Below are positions 1 through 7,642 of a DNA stretch of 56,318 nt, piece by piece. The notes under the pieces were generated by a model. That model did not search any database. It had not been told where the DNA came from and worked only from the letters and a program-made list of their open reading frames with translations. The translations under genes were made by a program, and so were the position numbers. Each line of letters opens with the position of its first letter. Positions within the stretch are counted from its first letter, which is position 1. Source of the DNA: CALMAK01 sp964392265 (GTDB lineage Bacteria; Patescibacteriota; Saccharimonadia; Saccharimonadales; Saccharimonadaceae); NCBI GenBank assembly GCA_964392265.1, contig CAYMOS010000005.1, positions 1-56,318 of the forward strand, read 5' to 3'.

Positions 1-5
1 CAGCC

Positions 6-43
6 ACGAAAAAAGATTGAACTTTTGTTCAATCTTTTTTCGT
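6..43. terminator. Perfect 17-bp hairpin, probable bidirectional terminator
   Basis: Positions 6-22 and 27-43 are exact reverse complements around a TTTT loop. The left arm is A-rich and the right arm ends in six T then CG, so it could stop transcription in either direction. It probably ends a gene lying left of the window. Confidence 0.7.
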
Positions 44-245
44 AACTAGGCCGTTGGGATCCGACCCCCCGGGATTTTGCATGCAAAATCCGTCGGCGGG
101 TTCGGCGAAGTGAGAGAGATAAAAATGTATTTACATATTTTTATGAACGAATGGAGGAGCGAAACGAAGTGTAGCGATATCCCTCCGTCCCAGCTTCAGG
201 TATACTATACCTATATACATCAAGAATCAATTCAAGGGAGATTCC
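44..245. other. Gene-free stretch with several palindromes
   Basis: I see no convincing gene here. The stretch holds a perfect 20-bp palindrome at 72-91 (core TTTTGCATGCAAAA), enclosed by the matching pentamers CCGAC (61-65) and GTCGG (92-96). It also holds a GGAGG/CCTCC pair near 153-186 and a 15-bp odd palindrome at 198-212 (AGGTATA-C-TATACCT). The last lies where a -10 element or operator for the gene at 246 would be. The 69-codon frame at 77-286 overlaps the next gene and has no ribosome site, so it is not called. Confidence 0.4.
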
Positions 246-584
246 ATGCATATCACTACCTCAGACGAAGCGTTACGGATTGTTGATACAGAAATTAGAC
301 AAAGTTGGTTGCAGGCATTCCAGGGCAGTGAGTTCTGTGGTGCCATCGAGTCGGGACAAGTGTATGTTTACGAGGAAGGAGATTTTAATGGGGGTAAGGC
401 CTGGCATTACCATATCGATGGATTGCCGCTGTCTCGGGATGGTCGCAAGCGATGGCTTCTTGATACTGGCGAGACGGTCGAGACGACTCTGGACGAGGAC
501 GAGAATACGATAGAGAAGGCGTATGTCAAACAACAACGCCTCATTGAGGAGTATCGGCGACAACAAGCCGAACAGCAGGGATAA
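246..584 (+). CDS. Hypothetical acidic protein, 112 aa
   Basis: I do not recognise this family. The frame starts at ATG behind an AGGGAG ribosome site. The first two thirds look like a small folded domain (residues 1-75, with a WLQAF helix and a GGKAWHYHIDG strand). It ends in a charged helix rich in E, Q and R (residues 85-112) that could be a coiled coil. There is no signal peptide or membrane segment. It converges on the NUDIX-kinase gene with only three bases between stops. A palindrome at 198-212 lies in its promoter region. Its position at the edge of the NAD island may be chance. Confidence 0.55.
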   Translation: MHITTSDEALRIVDTEIRQSWLQAFQGSEFCGAIESGQVYVYEEGDFNGGKAWHYHIDGLPLSRDGRKRWLLDTGETVETTLDEDENTIEKAYVKQQRLIEEYRRQQAEQQG

Positions 585-587
585 GAA

Positions 588-1946
588 CTAGATATTCTTC
601 AACACCTCATACGCACTCAGCGCCGACAAAAACTGCTGAAACCGCACCGTGTCATCGCCGCGATGTGGCCACGTGCTGTGACCCAGCCAGAACCCCATTA
701 GGGTGAGGCAGTGGCGGGGATTAACAAGGTCGTGGTAGGGGGTGATGTCGTGGCCACTTTTATGGAGGTCAATCAACAGACTGGTGATGTCGCTACCAGC
801 TTCGCCCATACCTGCCCAGCTCCAATCAACTAATTTTGTGCCATCTTCGGGATGCCATGCCAGGTTAGACTGCCTGACATCATGATGACAAAAGACGAAC
901 GATCCAGGGTGATAGGGCTCGGTGCCGGCCTGACGCAGGGCGGGTATCGCGTCAAGGAGGTCGAGGGCGGTCGTTTGGCTGGACGGGTGCAGACGATCCA
1001 TAAACCCCCGTGCCTTGTCATGAAGCGTCAACGGGGTCGTGTCGTCAAACGACCACCACCCCTCAGCCATAAAACTGGTGTGTGATGGGTCAATAGCAAA
1101 CGAATCGGCCGGAACGGGCATTGTCTCAAGGTGAGAAAACGTACGAGCGGCGTCTCTGACATACGCATCCAGCAACGTGGGGTCGGCGTGCCACTGCCAT
1201 CCATCCTCGGGTCGGAGGGCGTTCATGGCCAAGGTGTTTTGATGAAGGGCCGATTGTCCTGGCAGTCCCGTAAAACCGTGCTGCCTGAGGTGCGCCATCG
1301 TCAGGGCTTCTTTTTCAAGGTAGGCGTAGGATCGATCCGCCTTATCTGGATCGCTAAATCGGTCGGGGTTATGAGATTTGGCGAAGACGGACAGGGTATC
1401 ATCTGTAACGATTGATTTGTCGTATTCCATATGACCAGCATCGATACGAGTGATAGTGTCAGGGGTGGTCAGTACATCGATGAGCTGTCGACCGCGCAGG
1501 TGTTCAAGTGCGCGTTCGATAATCATGGCGTGTGATGCATAAAGATCGTCCGGCGTTAGATCGTCGATGGTGGGCCAAGCCACCGCTTTAGCGTCGTCAC
1601 CGGCCTTGGCGGTGTCGGTGTATTCTGTCAAAAAAAGGTAGGCGCTGGTTTCGATCCACGCCTCTTCGGTATTGCGTGGGTCGTCAACGATGCCGCGAAA
1701 CACCAGCGGTGCCGAACCTGATAGGGTTAAATTGCCTTCTTCGCTGGCTTCGCGGATTGCCGTTTCATACGGCGAGGCATCCTCGGGGTCAACAAAGCCG
1801 CCTGGTAACGCCCATTGTCCCGTGTCCTTGCGCTGAACAAGAAATATTCTTTCCAAGGAAGGGTCAATAACGACGGCATCCGCGGTAAAATTCGGTCCAT
1901 CCAGCCATAATTTGCGTTCAGTTGTCTCGGTCATTAGTTCACTCAT
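588..1946 (-). CDS. NUDIX hydrolase fused to an APH-like kinase
   Basis: Two domains are visible. Residues about 15-150 are a NUDIX hydrolase with the signature GGFVDPEDASPYETAIREA followed by SEEG (G-x5-E-x7-REx2EExG). Residues about 165-452 resemble aminoglycoside phosphotransferase/choline-kinase folds, with the catalytic loop HHDVRQSNLAW (HxDx4N) and a later DW metal-binding motif (LVDWSWAG). The start codon overlaps the pncB stop (ATGA), so it is the third gene of a pncA-pncB operon. NUDIX enzymes in such settings often cleave ADP-ribose or NAD-type dinucleotides. The kinase substrate is unknown, and a nicotinamide or nicotinate riboside is an inference only. The two-domain call is firm, the function open. 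Confidence 0.85.
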   Translation of the reverse strand: MSELMTETTERKLWLDGPNFTADAVVIDPSLERIFLVQRKDTGQWALPGGFVDPEDASPYETAIREASEEGNLTLSGSAPLVFRGIVDDPRNTEEAWIETSAYLFLTEYTDTAKAGDDAKAVAWPTIDDLTPDDLYASHAMIIERALEHLRGRQLIDVLTTPDTITRIDAGHMEYDKSIVTDDTLSVFAKSHNPDRFSDPDKADRSYAYLEKEALTMAHLRQHGFTGLPGQSALHQNTLAMNALRPEDGWQWHADPTLLDAYVRDAARTFSHLETMPVPADSFAIDPSHTSFMAEGWWSFDDTTPLTLHDKARGFMDRLHPSSQTTALDLLDAIPALRQAGTEPYHPGSFVFCHHDVRQSNLAWHPEDGTKLVDWSWAGMGEAGSDITSLLIDLHKSGHDITPYHDLVNPRHCLTLMGFWLGHSTWPHRGDDTVRFQQFLSALSAYEVLKNI

Positions 1947-3181
1947 ACGGTTACTAACTCGCGTATGGCAGTGTGTCCGACGGCCCGTGCGACTTCTTCT
2001 TGGTAGAGTTCGATCTTGTCGGCTGGTCCGGTGTGCTTGCCTTCGGCGTCACTTAATTTTACTGTCGGAACACCATCGGCACGAACTGCCTTCATGACGA
2101 AGTTGTTTGCCTTGACGCCAAGATCGTTCGTCAAGGTTGTACCCCAGCCAAACGTGACATTGATGCGTCCCTTAAAGTAATCTGCCAGTTCGACAATCGT
2201 GTCGATGTCGAGTCCATCACTAAAGACGACTGTCTTCCCCAGTGGGTCAATACCAAGATTGTCGTAAAACTCGATCACGCGGTCGCCGAATTCGATAGGG
2301 TCGCCCGAATCATGCCGTAACGCCTTCCATTGATCGGCTTGTTCGGGTGTGAAATCGGCGAAGAAAAAGTCGGTCGTGAAGGTATCGGTCAGGGCGGTTG
2401 ACAGGTCGCCTTTGTATGTCTGCTCCCAGTCTTGCAGGACGCGGTTATGGCCATCCAGAGGACTTTCGCCATTCTTGTCAGCCAGGGCGGCATAGACCAT
2501 TGGTAATTCGTGTGCAAAAGTGCCGATAGGTTTCAATCCTAATTCGTGTGCCAGGTAGATATTAGAGGTACCGACAAAATTATCTGGCAGTTCTGTGGCG
2601 ATACGTTCAACGACGTGTTTTTGCCACGCATAGCTAAAGCGACGACGGGTGCCAAAGTCAGAGAACTTGATATCGGGTCGATCTTTTAAAATAGCAATCT
2701 TCTCGTCCAAGCGACGATCGCCTTCGGCGTACAGCTCGTCAAGTGACATTCCCTCACTGGCGAGTTTGTTAGAAAAGTAGAGTTCGTTCAACTCGCTCAT
2801 CACGACCGTCTCCCAGAAGGTGACCAGGGGCCACTGACCAGTAGCGGTGACAGCAAGGTCACCTCTCTCGTCGTATCCAATCTCAGCGGCTGGCAGGGGA
2901 TTGTCAGCCAGAAAATCAAGATATTCAGGCGTAAACTGGGCAGTGCCGTCTTGGTTTTGCAGGCCCGCAAGATAGGCAAGTTCGTCTGGCTGCCAGCCCG
3001 TGCGGAGCATATCAAGACGTTCCTGCAGGTCCTCGGGTGACACAAACTCTGACAACTTTGTATTGGCACGGTTCTTTAATTCAAACGTTACTTCGGTATC
3101 AGGATGTTCGAGAAATTCGACCTGACCCATGGTTGCTTTGTAATAATCGAGGCCTTTTGAAAGGCGAGCTTCGGTTGTCAT
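1943..3181 (-). CDS. pncB: Nicotinate phosphoribosyltransferase
   Basis: This enzyme joins nicotinate and PRPP to give nicotinate mononucleotide, the committed step of Preiss-Handler NAD salvage. At 412 aa it is the usual length for the PncB type. Family features include the N-terminal GLDYYKATMGQVE, the central phosphate-site segment LRHDSGDPIEFGDRVIEFY, and the FSDGLDID...GWGTTLTND region that binds the PRPP side. The start overlaps the pncA stop by four bases and its own stop overlaps the NUDIX-kinase start, so the three genes are translationally coupled. Transcription is expected from the NrtR-controlled promoter in front of pncA. Confidence 0.95.
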   Translation of the reverse strand: MTTEARLSKGLDYYKATMGQVEFLEHPDTEVTFELKNRANTKLSEFVSPEDLQERLDMLRTGWQPDELAYLAGLQNQDGTAQFTPEYLDFLADNPLPAAEIGYDERGDLAVTATGQWPLVTFWETVVMSELNELYFSNKLASEGMSLDELYAEGDRRLDEKIAILKDRPDIKFSDFGTRRRFSYAWQKHVVERIATELPDNFVGTSNIYLAHELGLKPIGTFAHELPMVYAALADKNGESPLDGHNRVLQDWEQTYKGDLSTALTDTFTTDFFFADFTPEQADQWKALRHDSGDPIEFGDRVIEFYDNLGIDPLGKTVVFSDGLDIDTIVELADYFKGRINVTFGWGTTLTNDLGVKANNFVMKAVRADGVPTVKLSDAEGKHTGPADKIELYQEEVARAVGHTAIRELVTV

Positions 3182-3816
3182 GATGCTGTCCTTTCGATCA
3201 TCACCAAGGCTTCGGCAGCAGAGACGGCTTGGAACTTTGCTTCTTCGATGGCGGCAAGGGCGCGCTCTTCGTCAGTTGGCGCCAGGCCGACGGCGCGGAT
3301 CGCATCACGGATCAGGTAGAGGCGGACGCGTTCGTCATCCTTAAACCTTGCGGCAATGTCCAGCGCGGTTGCCTTGACGCAATAGTCGGTTGCCAAACCG
3401 CCGACAAAGACGCGCACTTTTTCTTCACGAGTCTTTGGTGCAATAATGGTTTCGAGTGTCTGGCCGTCCTCGGCCACGCCTTCCCAGCCAGAATAGCCAT
3501 CGGTTTGTCCCATGCCTTTGTTGATAATCACGTCGCTGTCCGCGATCTGTAGATCGGGGTGGAAGGCGGCGCCTTCGGTTCCGGCCACGCAGTGAGTTGG
3601 CCACACTCCACCATAATCGGCGAAGTGCGGGGTAACGTCGGGGTGCTGGTCGCGGGTAAGGGCGACGTCGCCATCGGTTAGGCGAACTGCCGTAGAAACT
3701 TCGTTAAGAGGTTGGACGACCTCGGCGCCACCATTTACTGCCAGGCTGCCGTCAATAAAATCATTCTGTACATCAACGGCAACCAATACATTGCGGGTTG
3801 GTTCAAAATTTGTCAT
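3178..3816 (-). CDS. pncA: Nicotinamidase
   Basis: PncA hydrolyses nicotinamide to nicotinate and feeds PncB. The isochorismatase-like fold is clear: VAVDVQNDFIDGSL carries the catalytic Asp, the WPTHCVAGTEGA segment precedes an INKGM Lys region, and VGGLATDYCVKATALD carries the nucleophilic Cys. I chose the ATG at 3816 because AAAGGAG lies ahead of it and the protein then begins MTNFEPTRNVLVAVD. A start 17 codons upstream would lie inside the operator region. It is the first gene of the pncA-pncB-NUDIX/kinase operon. The promoter reads TTGACA-17-TAGTAT and overlaps an NrtR-type operator. Confidence 0.95.
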   Translation of the reverse strand: MTNFEPTRNVLVAVDVQNDFIDGSLAVNGGAEVVQPLNEVSTAVRLTDGDVALTRDQHPDVTPHFADYGGVWPTHCVAGTEGAAFHPDLQIADSDVIINKGMGQTDGYSGWEGVAEDGQTLETIIAPKTREEKVRVFVGGLATDYCVKATALDIAARFKDDERVRLYLIRDAIRAVGLAPTDEERALAAIEEAKFQAVSAAEALVMIERTAS

Positions 3817-3835
3817 AGGGTAACTCCTTTCATAC

Positions 3836-3856
3836 TTAGTGTGTAAAATACACTTT
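3836..3856. promoter_or_regulatory. NrtR-type operator, site A (pncA side)
   Basis: The sequence reads TTAGTGT-N7-ACACTTT, a 21-bp imperfect palindrome whose arms match five other sites in this window. It sits just downstream of the predicted pncA transcription start (about 3859), where a bound repressor would block elongation or initiation. Confidence 0.75.
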
Positions 3857-3865
3857 CTAAATCTC

Positions 3866-3894
3866 ATACTAACGCTTAGTTATTGTATTGTCAA
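3866..3894 (-). promoter_or_regulatory. pncA operon promoter
   Basis: On the minus strand the hexamers TTGACA (3889-3894) and TAGTAT (3866-3871) are separated by exactly 17 bases. The -35 hexamer lies inside operator site B and site A follows the start point, so repression by an NrtR-like protein is the natural reading. Confidence 0.75.
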
Positions 3895-3900
3895 CACTAA
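3880..3900. promoter_or_regulatory. NrtR-type operator, site B (divergent centre)
   Basis: The sequence reads TTATTGT-N7-ACACTAA. It covers the pncA -35 hexamer and also lies in the promoter region of the divergent phosphatase gene, so one site may control both directions. Its centre is 44 bp from site A. Confidence 0.75.
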
Positions 3901-3956
3901 TTTACAAATTATGAATAAACGTGTACCCTGATAATAGAAACGGAGAATATAATAAT

Positions 3957-4781
3957 ATGACGATGCCACTGGACCTGCTGTTTATCCGCCATGGTGAATC
4001 CGAGGCTAATATTGTGCAAAAACGTGATGATCATGGTGTTGATCGAGTGGTTGCAGAGACAATCTTTGCGCGTCCTGATTGGCGGCAGCGGTTAACGGCA
4101 CGTGGTATCGACCAGGCGAAACAGGCCAAGGCATATATTGACCAAGAACTGGGTGGATTGCAGGCGTTTGACGCGCGGTACGTTTCGCCGTTTTTGCGGA
4201 CACGCGAAACAGCCGCCTATATTGGTGGCGACGCATTGGACGGCTGGACGATCGATGATCGCATTGTGGAACGTAGTTGGGGAGTGTACGGCAAGATGCC
4301 GCGGGCCGAACAGCGGGCACAGTTCCCTTTGACGGCTGCCGAGAAATTAGCGAACCCTTGGTATATTCGTCTTGATGGCGGCGAAAGTATGCCAGATGTC
4401 TATGCCCGTTTTAGGGATTTTCAAGCGACGTTGCACCGCGAACAATCAGACAAGCGTGTCGTCGTGGTATCGCACGGTGACTTTATTAATGCAGCGCGGT
4501 ATGGTGTCGAACGGATGACACCGGAGGAATGGGAAATATTGGACGAAAACCGCAACTACACGATTCGCAACTGCACATTATTGCACTATACGCGTGTCAA
4601 CCCGCACAATCCTGACGATGTGCGGGACAAATTACGGTGGCGACGATATATCTATCCTGACACGCCAGACGAATCGCCAGACGGCGGACAGTGGGTCGAA
4701 TTATCTGAACGGCGACGGTATACGGGCGCAGAACTGATCGAACAGGCAGACCAGGCAGCCCCTCGCCTGTTGGGAGCATAA
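3957..4781 (+). CDS. Histidine-phosphatase (phosphoglycerate-mutase-like) protein
   Basis: The N-terminal FIRHGESEAN motif carries the phospho-accepting His (RHG), and VVVSHGDFINAARYG carries the second catalytic His. An Arg pair (LRTRETA) and the ERSWGVYGKMPRAEQ segment fit the histidine-phosphatase fold. At 274 aa it is longer than a minimal member. The C-terminal stretch of about 60 residues (from RVNPHNPDD) is not part of the standard core. I start it at ATG 3957 behind CGGAG at 11 bases. It is divergent from pncA and shares its operator region. The next gene follows after five bases, so the pair is probably one transcript. A phosphorylated NAD intermediate or sugar phosphate is a plausible substrate, not shown. 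Confidence 0.85.
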   Translation: MTMPLDLLFIRHGESEANIVQKRDDHGVDRVVAETIFARPDWRQRLTARGIDQAKQAKAYIDQELGGLQAFDARYVSPFLRTRETAAYIGGDALDGWTIDDRIVERSWGVYGKMPRAEQRAQFPLTAAEKLANPWYIRLDGGESMPDVYARFRDFQATLHREQSDKRVVVVSHGDFINAARYGVERMTPEEWEILDENRNYTIRNCTLLHYTRVNPHNPDDVRDKLRWRRYIYPDTPDESPDGGQWVELSERRRYTGAELIEQADQAAPRLLGA

Positions 4782-4786
4782 CCTCC

Positions 4787-6370
4787 GTGAGGTATTTTGT
4801 TCTTTTTCCGGGGAGGCATCACCTGATTACAGATTTTCAGGTGCGATATCTGACGAATCTTGAGGCGTCGCTGCGTGCCCAGCATCCTGATATCACCTCG
4901 GTCCAGATTGTATGGGCAGTGACGTCGGCAAATCACACGGGAACGCGCCGTAATCCTATTAGTGGCGAACGACGGTTGGGCATGATCGAATATTGCGCCT
5001 CGGCAATGGGGATGGAATCCCGAGTGTTTACGATCAATAACGTGCGACGTAAACCGGATTTTGCCCATTTTTTGATCGAGGAGATACGTGTTAAAAGTCG
5101 AGGTGATGTGGCAATGACGCCCGATAATACCGTTGTGGCCTGTTCGACGCCAGAAGTCGCCGCCATGTATGAGGCACTTGGCTTTGCGATTGCCGGGGTT
5201 GAGATTGACCAAAATACGGCCGCCTCGCCCGTCGATCGTCCGTGGGATATCGTCGAAAGAATCATCGCAGCTGGGACGGAATGGGAGTCTGCGTCTGATG
5301 TCACTGCCCTCATGTATCCGCCGTGTCGTGACTATTATTGCAGCTATGGATTAGGTCAGTTGCTGGTTGATATCTACGCCGATCCGTTGGTGAGTTCGGA
5401 CGATGGCGATATCACCGAGACGCGCGACTACGCAACCTATCGTCAGGCGTTTGAGGATAATGCGTGGCGTAAGGTAGCAGAATTTGGTGATGATGTGCAG
5501 CCCGGTAAAATCCTTGATATTGGGTGTGCAACGGGACAAACGCTGAAGTTATTGGCTGAAAAGCCGGAATTATTTGAGTCGGATTTTTATGGAGTTGAGG
5601 CGGCGCATCCGCTGTTTCAGATTTGTCAGCAGCGTCGCAGTGCTGGCGATTTTGGTGATGCCAATATGTATTTTTATCAGCGTAATTTTATGCAGAGTAC
5701 GCTGTTCTCTGATGATTATTTTAACACCATCATCACCATGGCGTTGACGCACGAAGTTGAATCATATCTTGGGCGAGATGAATTGGACCGATTCGTCCAC
5801 CGCGTTTATGACATGGTGGCGCCGGGTGGTATCTATATCAATTATGACGTGGTCGGTCCTGATAATGGCAACGAAGAAGTGTATGTTCGCTTTGTCCACG
5901 ACGATGGCGATAACCCAGATGATATTGAGGTGGTTCCAGACGGCGTGTCTCTGCGAGATTGGTTAGGGTCGTTATCAACTGCCGCGCGATTTCGGCGGTT
6001 TGTACGAGATTTTCGTCGAGAAGAGGGCGACATGATCGCTGTTCGTGAACAGACGATTGAAGGTGTGTCGTATATGGTACTGCGTCGGTCTGACCTGTGC
6101 GAATTTTTAGCCAAAAAAGATTATCTTTATAGCTGGCAAAGTGAAATGCATGAACGCTTTTGCTTCTTTAGTCATCAAGAGTGGGTCGAGTACCTCGAAC
6201 GGGTAGGATTTGAAGTGACAACCCAAAGCAGGGTGATTACTAATGAGTGGCTGATTGAAAACCGCTTTGCGCCAGCAGCTGATGTCTATGTTATGTCGGG
6301 CAAGACCCTTGCACGCGACCAGTCGGTACCAACCACCAATACCTTATTAATTGCGCGAAAACCTCTGTAA
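4787..6370 (+). CDS. NadM-like adenylyltransferase fused to a SAM methyltransferase
   Basis: The first 170 residues follow archaeal-type NMN adenylyltransferase (NadM). FPGRHHLIT corresponds to the nucleotide-binding HxGH region, SANHTGTRRNPISGERRLGMI matches the SAQ..HT..NPFT.GER segment, and the CSTPEVAAMYEALGF stretch matches the later strand-helix. Residues about 235-380 are a class I methyltransferase with the SAM-binding GKILDIGCATGQTLKLL motif and an acidic EAAHP end to the second strand. The C-terminal 120 residues are unassigned. The start is GTG 4787 with GGGAG ten bases upstream. The final substrate-binding ISxTxxR motif of NadM looks degenerate, so activity on NMN is uncertain. 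Both domain calls are motif-based. Confidence 0.75.
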   Translation: MRYFVLFPGRHHLITDFQVRYLTNLEASLRAQHPDITSVQIVWAVTSANHTGTRRNPISGERRLGMIEYCASAMGMESRVFTINNVRRKPDFAHFLIEEIRVKSRGDVAMTPDNTVVACSTPEVAAMYEALGFAIAGVEIDQNTAASPVDRPWDIVERIIAAGTEWESASDVTALMYPPCRDYYCSYGLGQLLVDIYADPLVSSDDGDITETRDYATYRQAFEDNAWRKVAEFGDDVQPGKILDIGCATGQTLKLLAEKPELFESDFYGVEAAHPLFQICQQRRSAGDFGDANMYFYQRNFMQSTLFSDDYFNTIITMALTHEVESYLGRDELDRFVHRVYDMVAPGGIYINYDVVGPDNGNEEVYVRFVHDDGDNPDDIEVVPDGVSLRDWLGSLSTAARFRRFVRDFRREEGDMIAVREQTIEGVSYMVLRRSDLCEFLAKKDYLYSWQSEMHERFCFFSHQEWVEYLERVGFEVTTQSRVITNEWLIENRFAPAADVYVMSGKTLARDQSVPTTNTLLIARKPL

Positions 6371-6381
6371 GAAAAAGATAG

Positions 6382-6402
6382 TTATTGTAGAATTAACAAT
6401 TA
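6382..6402. promoter_or_regulatory. NrtR-type operator, site C1
   Basis: The sequence reads TTATTGT-N7-ACAATTA, with a palindromic core of ATTGT and ACAAT. It lies 12 bases after the NadM-fusion stop and ahead of the J-domain/vWA/PurA-like operon. Confidence 0.65.
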
Positions 6403-6422
6403 CTATGGATTTTATACCTAAG

Positions 6423-6443
6423 TTAGTGTTATATTAACACTAT
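6423..6443. promoter_or_regulatory. NrtR-type operator, site C2
   Basis: The sequence reads TTAGTGT-N7-ACACTAT. The inner 19 bases have exact arms TAGTGTTA and TAACACTA, the best palindrome of the set. The centre is 41 bp from site C1. The leader from here to the start at 6558 is about 115 bases with no gene and no strong hairpin. Confidence 0.75.
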
Positions 6444-6557
6444 CAAAGCACCCGCTTTGGTCTCCCCTCTCCGAAATGGGACGGGACGTCGCTTGTTCCT
6501 GCAGAGTCAAGCTGTATAAAAAACCGCAGGCACATTAACAAGGAGGTGAGAAAACCG

Positions 6558-7613
6558 ATGACAGACGAATTTCGTCAGGCAGCCGGACGCGTCCATGATG
6601 CAACCAGTTACCGCGATGTTTTTCTGGTTGGTGACACGCAGTCGATCAAGGCGACGTACCGCGGACTCGCGAGGACTCTCCATCCAGACCGGGTGGCCTC
6701 GGACCGAAAAGCGGAGGCGTCGGCGGCGTTCGACAGGTTGTCTGGTCTGTATCAGGCAGCATCTCAGGCACTGCAGGACGGCCGATTCTACGAGTCGGCG
6801 CCCTTGGTGGTGTTTGATTCGGCGACAATGCGTCATGAGGTCACGACGGAACTGCGTCGTTACTTTGATATGACGACCGGGTACCGGGCGCGCTCGACAA
6901 GGGGTGTGGCGGTAACCGATTCGATTATCAAGGTGGCGCAGGTGCCTGCTGATAACGAGTTGCTGGCGGCCGAGGCGGATGCGCTGGGGCTACTGGCGGG
7001 TACCGGTGATGAACACACGATGTTCTTTCCGGAGCTGCTGGACTCGTTTGCGGTGGCCGATGGTCGCCGGCGCCTTCGGGCGAATGCAATTACTCGATTG
7101 GATGGATTTGTGAATCTCGAAGAGGTTCGTGGTCGTTATCCAAAAGGGTTGCATCCACTTGATATGGCGTGGATGTGGCGACGGGTCTTGTGGGCGCTTG
7201 GCGGCGCACACGAGGTTGGGGTGTTGCACGGTGCCTTGGTACCCAGCAACATCTTGATTCACCCGGCTATGCACGGCGTTGTTCTGGCTGATTGGTGCTA
7301 TTCAGTGACGAGGATCGACACAACCTATCCGCCACTGAAGGCAGTCGTGGGTGCACGGCGTGACTGGTATTCGAAGAATATCTTGCAGTGCAACGCACCC
7401 ACCACAGCACACGATGTCGCACTGGCGGCCCGTTCGATGCAGTTTCTGACGGAAGGCGCAGACGTGCCGAACCTGATGAAGCAGTATTTCGCGCGGTGCG
7501 TTGGTGGCGATGAATCACGATCGGCGTACGAATTGCTGGCGCAGTTCGACACGATCCTCCAGCACCTCGGTGCTCCGTACTATCCCAGATTGTTCCGACC
7601 ACTCAACTGGTGA
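6558..7613 (+). CDS. J-domain protein with a degenerate kinase domain
   Basis: Residues about 15-75 are a J domain with the HPD motif at 42-44 (ARTLHPDRV), the part that stimulates Hsp70 ATPase. Residues about 110-300 resemble a protein kinase: a Lys in SIIKVAQ, a Glu in LLAAEADAL, and the loop HGALVPSNILI near 224-234. The catalytic Asp of HxD is replaced by Ala and the DFG motif reads ADW, so it is probably a pseudokinase. The ATG at 6558 is chosen because a perfect AGGAGGTGA precedes it. An in-frame GTG at 6546 lies inside that ribosome site. It is the first gene of a three-gene GC-rich operon behind paired NrtR-type sites. The partner is presumably DnaK. The biological role is unknown. 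Confidence 0.75.
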   Translation: MTDEFRQAAGRVHDATSYRDVFLVGDTQSIKATYRGLARTLHPDRVASDRKAEASAAFDRLSGLYQAASQALQDGRFYESAPLVVFDSATMRHEVTTELRRYFDMTTGYRARSTRGVAVTDSIIKVAQVPADNELLAAEADALGLLAGTGDEHTMFFPELLDSFAVADGRRRLRANAITRLDGFVNLEEVRGRYPKGLHPLDMAWMWRRVLWALGGAHEVGVLHGALVPSNILIHPAMHGVVLADWCYSVTRIDTTYPPLKAVVGARRDWYSKNILQCNAPTTAHDVALAARSMQFLTEGADVPNLMKQYFARCVGGDESRSAYELLAQFDTILQHLGAPYYPRLFRPLNW

Positions 7614-7642
7614 GTGGCGGGTCTCATTGAAAGGAGACGATC

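Noticed and set aside
77..286. 69-codon open frame on the plus strand
   Set aside because: It overlaps the better-supported gene at 246, has no ribosome site and runs through palindromes.
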